Program-made: the position numbers and the translations under genes | In this document: positions 1 to 5,791 of the stretch, in pieces | Layout: every line of letters starts with the position of its first letter | Numbering within the stretch: position 1 is the stretch's first letter | The notes under the pieces: model-generated | What the model saw: the letters and a program-made list of their open reading frames with translations, nothing else | Databases searched by the model: none | What the model was told of the DNA's origin: nothing | From: Terriglobales bacterium | GTDB lineage: Bacteria > Acidobacteriota > Terriglobia > Terriglobales > Acidobacteriaceae | Reading direction: 5' to 3' | Length of the DNA stretch: 13,399 nucleotides | Assembly (NCBI GenBank): GCA_030043575.1 | Contig: JASHXK010000521.1 | Location: 1 to 13,399 of the forward strand

Positions 1-72
1 TGCCGCTTGGGAATGCAGCGGTGGGTGGTGGCGCAACTCGAATACAGCGCGTTTCACGGCCAAGATCCATGA
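1..72 (+). CDS. Possible C-terminal end of an unidentified upstream gene (5' truncated)
   Basis: Reading from base 1 in frame 1 gives 23 residues followed by TGA at 70-72. The peptide ends ...RWVVAQLEYSAFHGQDP, has a natural amino-acid mix, and uses mostly G or C at third codon positions, like the other genes here. I do not recognise the family. The stretch is too short to be certain, and the opposite strand is also open from an ATG at 70 to the window edge, so this is only the likelier of two readings. Confidence 0.3.
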   Translation, partial: CRLGMQRWVVAQLEYSAFHGQDP

Positions 73-158
73 TTCAGGCCCACTTCACATCGCTGCAGAG
101 CCGCTGCAGCGACCGAGCCGCAAAGCATCCTCGTGATAAACTAACTTCATCCCGTCGC

Positions 159-251
159 GGAGAGGTGGCCGAGTGGCTGAAGGCGGCGGTTTGCTAAACC
201 GTTATACGGTCAAAAGCTGTATCGGGGGTTCGAATCCCCCCCTCTCCGCCA
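159..251 (+). tRNA. tRNA-Ser (anticodon GCU)
   Basis: The acceptor stem pairs GGAGAGG (159-165) with CCTCTCC (241-247), followed by discriminator G248 and an encoded CCA at 249-251. The D-arm contains the usual TGGCCGAGTGGCTGAAGG stretch. The anticodon loop TTGCTAA at 191-197 gives anticodon GCT at 193-195, which reads serine AGC/AGU codons. A long variable arm (about 202-222) is the class II hallmark of serine tRNAs, and the T-arm is GGGGG-TTCGAAT-CCCCC. All parts are intact at 93 nt. A weak -10-like TAAACT lies at 137-142, but no matching -35 was found. The downstream stretch to 529 holds no convincing terminator. Confidence 0.97.
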
Positions 252-277
252 TCAAGTCATTAATATCAGAGAAGTAC

Positions 278-508
278 CTACTCCCAGGGCCAAGCGCATC
301 GTATTTGGACCGCATTTCCCGCAAGGTCTTGGCTCGAACCTGTGCCAGAGAAACCTCGCGCGCGCCGACCTGCACCGGAGAGTTCGCATAATTGCGGGCA
401 GCTTTCGGTAAGTTGCGTCATCTGCGCAAAGAAACGGCCAGAATCAATCGCCTCATCGAAGAGCACTTCGACCGTCGAAGTCAGGGACTGCTTGTAAATG
501 TTAGCCAA
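278..508 (-). pseudogene. Possible frameshifted small ORF downstream of lipB
   Basis: The 278 bases between the tRNA and lipB contain no clear gene. On the minus strand a TTG-initiated frame (start 508) reads naturally for about 31 residues (MANIYKQSLTSTVEVLFDEA...). At about 415 the protein-like signal appears to move to another frame, which reads ...NYANSPVQVGAREVSLAQV and continues toward the tRNA. Both halves use codons much like the neighbouring genes. This could be a decayed gene, a sequencing frameshift or chance. There is no Shine-Dalgarno before the TTG, and I recognise no family. Antisense reading of the tRNA itself produces a spurious GGFEPP tail, so the end is not meaningful. Confidence 0.2.
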
Positions 509-529
509 GCCAATTGAATGCTGATCTTA

Positions 530-1345
530 TTACGCAAGTTCGTCGCTATCGCCGTGGAGTTTGCGCAACTCCTTCGGCAAGCGCGCTGGCGTGTCCTGAT
601 TGGCGGGTGATGTCGCCGGCTCGCGGTTCGCAGCGATCGGTTCCGGCGCCTGCCTCAGCAAATCGTCCAGCGACTCCAACCACAGCATCTGCGACTGGAA
701 GACGCGTCCGAAACTGCGGGACGCGATAGTAGCAACTTCATCGATGCTGACGGGCTTTTGTAGCTCTCGCTCCATCGAAGTCACCGCCTTGCCAGTCAGC
801 CCGCATGGGACAATCAGGCCGAAGTAATCCAGATCATTGCTGACGTTGAGCGCGAAACCGTGGGTGGTGACGCCGCGCGAGATGTGCACACCGATCGCGG
901 CGATCTTGGCCTCCGGCTTACTGCGCAAGGCATAGGTCCAGACGCCGGTCAGACCTTTAATCCTTTGTGTGCCGATGCCGAAGTCACCGCAAATGCGGAT
1001 CAGCACCTCCTCCAGCCGTCGCACAAACTCGACTGCGCCAATTTTCGGTTCGAAGCTACGCAGATCGAAGATCGGGTAAGCGACCAACTGCCCTGGCCCG
1101 TGAAACGTCACGTCGCCGCCGCGATCGATCTCGACTAGTTCAACGCCGCGCTGCGCCAGAAACTCCGGTGAGGCCAGAACGTTATCCAGTTTCGCATTCC
1201 GTCCCATCGTGATGACTGGAGGATGTTCGAGCAATAAAAGGGTGTTCTCAATCCGCCCTGCCTTGCGCAACTGGGAAAGCGTCTTCTGCAGCTTCAGAGC
1301 TGTCTCGTAAGATACCTGCCCAAGATGGAAAACATGAATGATCAT
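530..1345 (-). CDS. lipB: Octanoyltransferase LipB (octanoyl-[ACP]:protein N-octanoyltransferase)
   Basis: LipB moves octanoate from acyl carrier protein to the lipoyl-domain lysine of E2 and GcvH proteins, the first step of endogenous protein lipoylation. The family signature RGGDVTFHGPGQ is present at residues 80-91 (counting from the ATG at 1360). The catalytic lysine is in the AKIAAIGVHISRG stretch (K152) and the catalytic cysteine in LIVPCGLTGKAVTSM (C186). The core matches the full family length. A proline- and alanine-rich tail of roughly 40 residues after about residue 235 goes beyond a typical LipB. Two starts are possible, ATG at 1360 or ATG at 1345. I prefer 1345, because residues 1-5 of the longer form are encoded by one unit of a 7-bp repeat array that continues upstream. 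Neither start has a strong Shine-Dalgarno. lipA is not in the window. Confidence 0.95.
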   Translation of the reverse strand: MIIHVFHLGQVSYETALKLQKTLSQLRKAGRIENTLLLLEHPPVITMGRNAKLDNVLASPEFLAQRGVELVEIDRGGDVTFHGPGQLVAYPIFDLRSFEPKIGAVEFVRRLEEVLIRICGDFGIGTQRIKGLTGVWTYALRSKPEAKIAAIGVHISRGVTTHGFALNVSNDLDYFGLIVPCGLTGKAVTSMERELQKPVSIDEVATIASRSFGRVFQSQMLWLESLDDLLRQAPEPIAANREPATSPANQDTPARLPKELRKLHGDSDELA

Positions 1346-1352
1346 GCGGCTC

Positions 1353-1387
1353 TTAGCCATTAGCTCTTAGCTGTTAGCTTTCAGCTC
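1353..1387. repeat. Heptamer repeat array, left arm (TTAGCTN units)
   Basis: TTAGC(T/C) recurs exactly every 7 bases, starting at 1353, 1360, 1367, 1374 and 1381 (the last as TCAGCT). The array overlaps the first codons of the longer lipB reading and lies in the lipB/sigma divergent intergenic region. Bases 1362-1380 are the exact reverse complement of 1481-1499 in the right arm. Confidence 0.85.
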
Positions 1388-1468
1388 CAGGTTACCCTCT
1401 CATTCGATGAATAAGAGAAGCGTAAGAAGCAAAGTTCTGCACCGCCAACAGCCCTTCCGCTCTGGGTT

Positions 1469-1500
1469 GCTAAAGGCTAGAAGCTAACAGCTAAGAGCTG
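1469..1500. repeat. Heptamer repeat array, right arm (GCTAANN units), inverted to the left arm
   Basis: GCTA or GCTG begins exactly every 7 bases at 1469, 1476, 1483, 1490 and 1497. The sequence AAGCTAACAGCTAAGAGCT (1481-1499) is the perfect 19-bp reverse complement of 1362-1380. The two arms are 100 bp apart. Together they could fold into a long hairpin in a transcript or a cruciform in DNA, or they could be a copy of a dispersed intergenic repeat. Confidence 0.85.
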
Positions 1501-1536
1501 CCTTTGAGTCTTTTTCTCTTCCTCCTTCGTATCCGT

Positions 1537-1542
1537 TAGTAT
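1537..1542 (+). promoter_or_regulatory. Candidate -10 element (TAGTAT) for the sigma operon
   Basis: The sequence CCGTTAGTATGAT at 1533-1545 contains TAGTAT (4 of 6 to TATAAT), or alternatively TATGAT at 1540-1545 (5 of 6). A very similar CGGTTAGAAT stands before the E1 beta gene. No convincing -35 was found at 16-18 bp. If used, transcription would begin near 1550, which would favour translation from the ATG at 1574 rather than 1541. Confidence 0.3.
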
Positions 1543-2134
1543 GATCGCCACCGCCTTCAGTTTGCTGGCTCCGATGGAGACCGAAGAGGCCCAAATCGCA
1601 CGAGGGCTACGGCGCCGCGATCCTGAGCTGCTCGATGCGTTGATCGAACAGTATCAGCACCGCTTGCTGCGCTACCTGCTGCACCTTACGAACAATCGCG
1701 CCGTCGCCGAGGACCTGTTTCAGGAGGTTTGGGTGCGCGTCCTCGAGAAGGGCCATCTTTACAACGGGCGCAATCGGTTTGTCACGTGGCTGATGTCGAT
1801 TGCCCACAACGTGGCCATCGATTACCTGCGCAAACGCAATCCCGCGAGCCTCGATGAAATGCAGGATGCAGAAGAAGGCGTCCCATTCGAGCCGGAGGCG
1901 ACGGGGCCGTCTCCCTTCGATGAGGCCGCTGCGCGACAACAGCAAGAGATCCTTGATGAGGCTTTAGAGCGCGTACCACCACTTTTCCGCGAGGTGCTGG
2001 TACTGCGCTTCCAGGAGCAGATGAAATTGGAAGAAATTGCCAAGCTGATACGAATTCCCATTGCCACGGTGAAGACACGAATCTACCGCGGCGTGAACGC
2101 GCTGCGTCCGCTGCTCAAAGGAGGCGCGCTATGA
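1541..2134 (+). CDS. ECF-type RNA polymerase sigma factor (sigma-70 family)
   Basis: This is a sigma factor with only regions 2 and 4, the layout of extracytoplasmic-function sigma factors, which direct RNA polymerase to stress or envelope promoters. Region 2 spans about residues 30-100, with the polymerase-binding AEDLFQEVWVRV and the -10-contacting TWLMSIAHNVAIDYLRKR. Region 4 spans about 138-190, reading REVLVLRFQEQMKLEEIAKL then a helix-turn-helix (IPIATVKTRIYRGVNALR). The linker between them is acidic and proline-containing. The size (197 aa, or 186 aa from the ATG at 1574) is normal. The first 11 residues (MIATAFSLLAP) are not typical and a -10-like TAGTAT overlaps the first ATG, so METEEAQ at 1574 may be the real start. 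No Shine-Dalgarno decides it. The stop overlaps the next gene's ATG (ATGA), so the pair is translationally coupled. Confidence 0.93.
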   Translation: MIATAFSLLAPMETEEAQIARGLRRRDPELLDALIEQYQHRLLRYLLHLTNNRAVAEDLFQEVWVRVLEKGHLYNGRNRFVTWLMSIAHNVAIDYLRKRNPASLDEMQDAEEGVPFEPEATGPSPFDEAAARQQQEILDEALERVPPLFREVLVLRFQEQMKLEEIAKLIRIPIATVKTRIYRGVNALRPLLKGGAL

Positions 2135-2640
2135 CCAATCATGACCACGAGCGCGCTCTTGATTTGATTATGCGGCGCGGTCCGGAACAGATTACCGCTC
2201 CCGAGGCGGCGTGGCTGGAGTCGCACCTGGCCGCATGCCCCCAGTGCGCTCAGTATGTGAACGACTTTGACAATACAGGCCGGCTGCTGCGCTCGGTAGC
2301 GATAACCGCCAGCCCGAGGCTGGTAGCGGCCACGCAGCAACGGCTTCGTGCCCGGGCGCTGCAGATGCGCGAACAGCAAACGCGCATGGTGCTGATTGCG
2401 ATTTCGTTCTGCATCGGAGCCATGTCGTCGGCGCTTTCTGCGTGGCTGTGGTGGAAGTTCGGAGGTTGGGCGGTGGAACGGCTCAGCCTCCCAGTATCAA
2501 TTGTGGCGCCAGGAATCTTTCTGTTCCTGCTTTTGCCGGCGGTGGTGATTGCCGCCCTGATGCTCGCGTTTCCCCAGCCTGTATTTGAGAGCCGCTTCAT
2601 GGCGGCGCTGGCCAGGGAACGCGAAGGAGACAACCAATGA
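2131..2640 (+). CDS. Membrane anti-sigma factor with zf-HC2 zinc finger
   Basis: This is the likely inhibitor of the sigma factor just upstream, which it would hold at the inner membrane. The N-terminal domain has the HxxxCxxC zinc-binding signature of anti-sigma factors (H32, C36, C39 in SHLAACPQCAQY). A helical linker (about 60-80) follows. Two membrane segments lie at about 85-107 and 123-146, and the charged C-terminus is short. A strong Shine-Dalgarno AAGGAGG (2118-2124) lies 6 bases before the ATG. The start overlaps the sigma stop by 4 bases, and the end overlaps the following gene by 4 bases. Two membrane segments without a sizeable periplasmic domain suggest that any signal is sensed in the membrane or passed on by the third operon gene. 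This role is inferred from family and position. Confidence 0.88.
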   Translation: MTNHDHERALDLIMRRGPEQITAPEAAWLESHLAACPQCAQYVNDFDNTGRLLRSVAITASPRLVAATQQRLRARALQMREQQTRMVLIAISFCIGAMSSALSAWLWWKFGGWAVERLSLPVSIVAPGIFLFLLLPAVVIAALMLAFPQPVFESRFMAALAREREGDNQ

Positions 2641-3137
2641 GCCAATCCAAATCAACCTTTCGTAATGAAGTTGCCGTTATTCCGGCGGTCGCCTGGTGGA
2701 TCGCACTCTTCGCCTGGGCGCTGGTGCAGTTCGTCATGCTTTGCATCGTACCCCATCACACACAGCCGAAAGAGTTGCCCCCACTGCCGGTGTGGTCGTT
2801 GATCGCAACGACGATGGGCGTGATTTTTGGCGTCATCATCCTGATGATCGGCTACGTCAACGTCGATTCCAAGCGCCGCGGTATGAACTCGCTGCTGTGG
2901 ACGCTGCTGGTGATCATCGTCCCCAAGGCGCTGGGCTTCATCGCGTATTTCCTGCTGCGCAAGCCCCTGATGATTCCCTGCCCCAAGTGCGGCACCTCGG
3001 TAGGATCGGACTTCCGCTTCTGCCCGAAATGCGGCTACGCGGTGACGCCCATGTGCGCGCACTGCGGACGCTCGATCCAGGCGGATTATGTATGCTGCCC
3101 TTATTGCGGGAAGAACGTAGCGGTCACCGCCACATAA
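2637..3137 (+). CDS. Three-TM membrane protein with PLDc_N-like region and C-terminal double zinc ribbon
   Basis: This is the third gene of the sigma operon, with an ATGA overlap and Shine-Dalgarno GAAGGAG at 2623-2629. Three hydrophobic segments lie at about residues 16-38, 53-73 and 86-107. The last pair, with DSKRRGMNSLLWTLLVIIVP between them, resembles the small membrane region at the N-terminus of cardiolipin synthases (PLDc_N), but no phospholipase D HKD motif exists. The C-terminus has two zinc ribbons: CPKC (115/118) with CPKC (129/132), and CAHC (140/143) with CPYC (154/157). Such double zinc ribbons usually mediate protein or nucleic-acid contacts, but the function here is unknown. 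Position suggests an accessory to the sigma/anti-sigma pair. The topology places the ribbons on one face of the membrane, probably the cytoplasm. Confidence 0.85.
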   Translation: MSQSKSTFRNEVAVIPAVAWWIALFAWALVQFVMLCIVPHHTQPKELPPLPVWSLIATTMGVIFGVIILMIGYVNVDSKRRGMNSLLWTLLVIIVPKALGFIAYFLLRKPLMIPCPKCGTSVGSDFRFCPKCGYAVTPMCAHCGRSIQADYVCCPYCGKNVAVTAT

Positions 3138-3161
3138 CAATGCGGTGTCGTGATTTTTTGG

Positions 3162-3191
3162 GCCCGGCCCTGCGGCCGGGCTGTTTTGTTT
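3162..3191 (+). terminator. Rho-independent terminator after the sigma operon
   Basis: GCCCGGCC (3162-3169) and GGCCGGGC (3174-3181) form a perfect 8-bp GC stem with loop CTGC, followed by TGTTTTGTTT. It starts 24 bases after the stop of the zinc-ribbon gene. A TTTTTT run before the stem also gives weak terminator potential on the opposite strand. Confidence 0.85.
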
Positions 3192-3220
3192 GCGTGCGTA
3201 CACCGCTGCCGATACTCGGT

Positions 3221-3226
3221 TAGAAT
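3221..3226 (+). promoter_or_regulatory. Candidate -10 element (TAGAAT) for the E1 beta gene
   Basis: TAGAAT matches TATAAT at 5 of 6 positions and lies just after the upstream terminator. No clear -35 is found at normal spacing. A start of transcription about 7 bases downstream would leave a leader of about 19 nt to the ATG at 3252, which contains the AAGGG Shine-Dalgarno. Confidence 0.4.
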
Positions 3227-3251
3227 CACAGCGAGGATGGCAAGGGCATTC

Positions 3252-4226
3252 ATGGCACCGGTTACTTATCTGGAAGCGATTCGGCAAGGCATTTGGGAGG
3301 AGATGGAGCGCGATCCCGCCGTGTTCTGCATCGGCGAGGATATCGGCATCTACGGCGGGGCGTTTAAGGTCACGGATGGACTGATCGACCGCTTTGGCCC
3401 CGAGCGCGTGGTTGACACCCCCATTTCTGAGATGGCGATCATCAACGCCAGTTTTGGCGCAGGACTGACCGGTCTTCGTCCCGTTGCCGAGTTCCAGTTC
3501 ATGGACTTCATCAGTTGCGCCTTCAACCAGATCAACAATCTGCTGGCGAAGGCGCATTTTCGCTGGGGAGCGCCGGTGCCGGTCGTCGTTCGCGGCCCGT
3601 CTGGAGGTGGAGTCCACGGCGGCCCCTTCCACTCGCAGAATCCCGAGACGTACTTCGCACACACGCCGGGATTGAAGGTCATCTGTCCCGCGAGCGCTTA
3701 TGACGCAAAAGGTCTTATCAAATCCGCCATTCGTGATAACAATCCTGTCCTGTTTTTCGAGCACAAGTTTCTCTACCGCCGGATCAAAGAAGAGCTGCCC
3801 TCCGACGATTACACCGTTCCGATCGGTAAGGCTCGCATTGTGCGCGAAGGCCGCAATGTCAGCATCATCACCTATGCAGCGATGGTTTACGTTGCGCTTG
3901 AAGCTGCGGAAATCCTTGCTAAGGAAGGCATCGAGCTCGAGGTTGTCGACCTGCGCACCGTGCTTCCTCTCGATCGCGACACCATTCGTCAGACGGTGGA
4001 GAAAACCAATCGCGTGATCGTCCTACACGAAGACACCAAGACCGGCGGTATCTCCGGAGAAGTCGCAGCCATGGTCAACGAGGAATGCTTTGACTCGCTG
4101 GATGCGCCGGTCACGCGTATTGCGTCGGCCGACACGCCTGTACCCTTCTCGCCGCCGTTGGAAGAGGCTTTTCTGCCCAAGGTCGGAGACGTTGTCCGCG
4201 AGGCTCGGCGCTTGCGGCGATACTAA
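3252..4226 (+). CDS. 2-oxoacid dehydrogenase (pyruvate / branched-chain) E1 component, beta subunit
   Basis: This is the beta half of a thiamine-diphosphate-dependent alpha2beta2 E1, which decarboxylates pyruvate or branched-chain 2-oxoacids and passes the acyl group to lipoyl-E2. The N-terminal TPP-binding part shows FCIGEDIGIYGGAFKVTDGL. The PISE motif has E60, the expected cofactor glutamate. FQFMDFISCAFNQINNLLAK, GGPFHSQNPE with the conserved H127, and GLKVICPASAYDAKGLI follow. The transketolase C-terminal domain covers about 200-324. The length (324 aa) is normal. I chose ATG 3252 because AAGGG at 3242-3246 is 5 bases upstream and family members begin in this way. ATG 3237 would add MARAF. 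No E1 alpha or E2 gene is adjacent, so the alpha partner must be elsewhere. Substrate choice cannot be read from sequence. Confidence 0.93.
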   Translation: MAPVTYLEAIRQGIWEEMERDPAVFCIGEDIGIYGGAFKVTDGLIDRFGPERVVDTPISEMAIINASFGAGLTGLRPVAEFQFMDFISCAFNQINNLLAKAHFRWGAPVPVVVRGPSGGGVHGGPFHSQNPETYFAHTPGLKVICPASAYDAKGLIKSAIRDNNPVLFFEHKFLYRRIKEELPSDDYTVPIGKARIVREGRNVSIITYAAMVYVALEAAEILAKEGIELEVVDLRTVLPLDRDTIRQTVEKTNRVIVLHEDTKTGGISGEVAAMVNEECFDSLDAPVTRIASADTPVPFSPPLEEAFLPKVGDVVREARRLRRY

Positions 4227-4357
4227 TACTCCAGCCCCAAAATCCTGTCGAAATCGCCGCCTAATGCCCGGGTTACGATCTGTTAAGGGCGCCAGCCATG
4301 CTGCTCGTAGTAGGATGATGAATTCTCTGCTGTGCACACATCTTGGTGAGGAGACAC

Positions 4358-4888
4358 ATGCGCGGATTCATCCTGGGAGTCATAATCACGCTGTTGGTAT
4401 TGGGCGGGGGCGCCTACTTCTACACGACGAACGGCCACTTCGACACGCGGGCGGTGGGCAATACTCCAAGTGCCTTTGAGCGCCGCACCGCCAACAAGTC
4501 GGTCGACGCCTGGGTGGACGACCACGCGCCCAAGCAAGCCAACCCGTTTCAGCCGACCATGCAGAACATCATGGACGGCTCCATGACCTACGATAAGAAC
4601 TGTGCCGCTTGCCACGGTAGTGTGAAAGAACCCATGTCGCCGATGCGGACAAACTTTTACCCCCATGTGCCGCAGCTGTTGAACGATACGCCGGATGACC
4701 CTGACGGCAACCTGTTCTACGTGATTAAGTACGGAATCCGCTTCAGCGGTATGCCTGGCTGGGACGGCGTGTTGAGCGACGATGACATCTGGAAGGCCGT
4801 AGTCTTTATCAAGAATTCGGCGCAGATGAAGGAGAACTCGCAGCCACAGAGTCAGCAGAACCCGCAGCCCACGGACAACAAGAAGTAA
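4358..4888 (+). CDS. Membrane-anchored monohaem cytochrome c
   Basis: This is a probable periplasmic electron carrier tethered by an N-terminal membrane helix (residues 4-22, uncleaved anchor likely). It has a single haem-attachment motif CAACH at residues 82-86, and a distal methionine candidate in RFSGMPGW (M132), the usual class I axial ligand pattern. The C-terminal helix is DDDIWKAVVFIKN, followed by a low-complexity Q/N/P tail (QPQSQQNPQPTDNKK). The length is 176 aa. ATG 4358 is chosen because GAGGAGA (4348-4354) is a good Shine-Dalgarno four bases upstream. An in-frame TTG at 4343 would put that site inside the coding region. The 131-bp gap to the E1 beta gene shows no terminator, so co-transcription is possible. 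The redox partner is not identifiable from this window. Confidence 0.9.
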   Translation: MRGFILGVIITLLVLGGGAYFYTTNGHFDTRAVGNTPSAFERRTANKSVDAWVDDHAPKQANPFQPTMQNIMDGSMTYDKNCAACHGSVKEPMSPMRTNFYPHVPQLLNDTPDDPDGNLFYVIKYGIRFSGMPGWDGVLSDDDIWKAVVFIKNSAQMKENSQPQSQQNPQPTDNKK

Positions 4889-4929
4889 TTAGTGGCGAGC
4901 AATTAGCGATTAACGGCTAACAATCAGAT
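4888..4929. repeat. Second heptamer repeat array
   Basis: Starting at the last base of the cytochrome stop codon, six 7-base units follow in register: ATTAGTG, GCGAGCA, ATTAGCG, ATTAACG, GCTAACA, ATCAGAT. They resemble the TTAGC/GCTAA units found beside lipB, with more divergence. The array lies between convergent genes. Confidence 0.6.
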
Positions 4930-4958
4930 AAGACTCAGCCGACTTTGCTTCATATCAG

Positions 4959-4978
4959 GGCATGACTTTAGTCGTGCC
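4959..4978. repeat. Hairpin between convergent genes (GGCATGAC-TTTA-GTCGTGCC)
   Basis: GGCATGAC (4959-4966) pairs with GTCGTGCC (4971-4978) over 8 positions with one G-T wobble and a TTTA loop. No T-run follows on either strand, so it is a poor classical terminator. From memory, similar palindromes are scattered in Acidobacteria genomes, which would make this a dispersed repeat. That is not checked. Confidence 0.55.
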
Positions 4979-5002
4979 GATGAGCTGTATATTCTCCCCC
5001 GA

Positions 5003-5018
5003 GTCGGCTTCGGCCGAC
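5003..5018. repeat. Hairpin with TTCG tetraloop (GTCGGC-TTCG-GCCGAC)
   Basis: A perfect 6-bp stem closes on a TTCG loop, a very stable RNA tetraloop when read on the plus strand. It sits 25 bp past the stop of the minus-strand LolA-like gene. AGCCGACT at 4937-4944 is also complementary to AGTCGGCT at 5002-5009, so alternative folding is possible. A U-tract is lacking. Confidence 0.5.
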
Positions 5019-5042
5019 GGCACCGAATCCGGTTGCCACCTC

Positions 5043-5726
5043 TCATCCGTTCGGCCTGACCACCTTGGTATGGCCAGTGGTCTTCAACTTGAAGACATCG
5101 CCGGAAATCTTGTGGTTGATCTGGATATTGCTGTACTTCGTAAGGCGATAGTCTCCGGATGGCTCATCAAACCTCTGCTGCACGCTGACGCCGCGAGCGG
5201 GATCGATCCACAGTGTGATCGTCTGAAATAGACTGCGAACGCGCTGCGATTTCGGCGTCAGCACCAGCTTCGCTGCGCTAACGCCTTCAACCTGCTCCAG
5301 CCCGCCGTAGCTCACGTCGTACGATTTGGACAAATCGTGGCCGCGCCCACCGAATCCCAGCGCCAGGAAACTCTCGAAGTCGGCCTTGTTCTTGCCCGCG
5401 TTGTATTCCGTGACCTGATCAATCGACGGCTGGTAGTAGCTGACGACACCCTTGGAAAACAAGACGTATTTCTTGCCGGGTGCAGTTATGTCGGCAGCCA
5501 TTTCGACGTCGTCTCCCTGACGGCGAAAGTACATCGTGCCCTTCTGGTAGTCGTGATCGTCGACTACCTTCTGGTACTGATCCCAGACAAAATCACATTG
5601 CGCGTTATGAAAGTTCGCCGCCGCCTGGTCCATGGAATTCAGCACCGACTCGAGATTCTGCGCTTGTCCCACGGCTGCACTGCACAGAAACAACCAGCCC
5701 GTCAGGGCGATTATCGTGTTCTTCAT
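5043..5726 (-). CDS. LolA-like periplasmic outer-membrane lipoprotein-sorting family protein
   Basis: The N-terminus is a signal peptide (MKNTIIALTGWLFLCSAAVGQA, likely cut after A22). The mature part has the LolA/LolB-like fold pattern. The first helix is LESVLNSMDQAAANFHNAQC. Beta-strand stretches follow, such as KGTMYFRRQGDDVEM and KYVLFSKGVVSYYQPSIDQVTEY, then a conserved LTPKSQRVRSLFQTITLWIDPARGVSVQQRFDEPSGDYRLTKYSNIQIN region. The family binds lipoprotein acyl chains or related lipids in the periplasm. True LolA of Proteobacteria is shorter and has a LolCDE partner, which is absent here, so the exact cargo is unknown. It is the last gene of the mutS2 cluster, 65 bp after the small membrane protein. 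No clear Shine-Dalgarno precedes the ATG at 5726. Confidence 0.82.
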   Translation of the reverse strand: MKNTIIALTGWLFLCSAAVGQAQNLESVLNSMDQAAANFHNAQCDFVWDQYQKVVDDHDYQKGTMYFRRQGDDVEMAADITAPGKKYVLFSKGVVSYYQPSIDQVTEYNAGKNKADFESFLALGFGGRGHDLSKSYDVSYGGLEQVEGVSAAKLVLTPKSQRVRSLFQTITLWIDPARGVSVQQRFDEPSGDYRLTKYSNIQINHKISGDVFKLKTTGHTKVVRPNG

Positions 5727-5791
5727 ATTGGTTGATGAGAACGGCGTCGGCCGCGCGGCACCTTTCGGAGATTCGATGAGGCTAATGGGCT

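Noticed and set aside
1353..1500. CRISPR array
   Set aside because: The units are 7 bp without spacers of 30-40 bp, and no cas gene is present.
1361..1500. Insertion sequence with 19-bp terminal inverted repeats
   Set aside because: The 100-bp core has no transposase and no target duplication was found. A non-autonomous element is possible, but the heptamer register explains the inverted repeat better.
3150..3251. An upstream start for the E1 beta gene
   Set aside because: The added residues would be encoded by the terminator hairpin and promoter. The homologous N-terminus begins at the ATG at 3252.
2652..3764. A 370-codon open frame on the minus strand
   Set aside because: It lies antisense to the zinc-ribbon and E1 beta genes and crosses a clear terminator. 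Its composition is rich in R, H and D, as expected for antisense of GC-rich codons, and it shows no domain.
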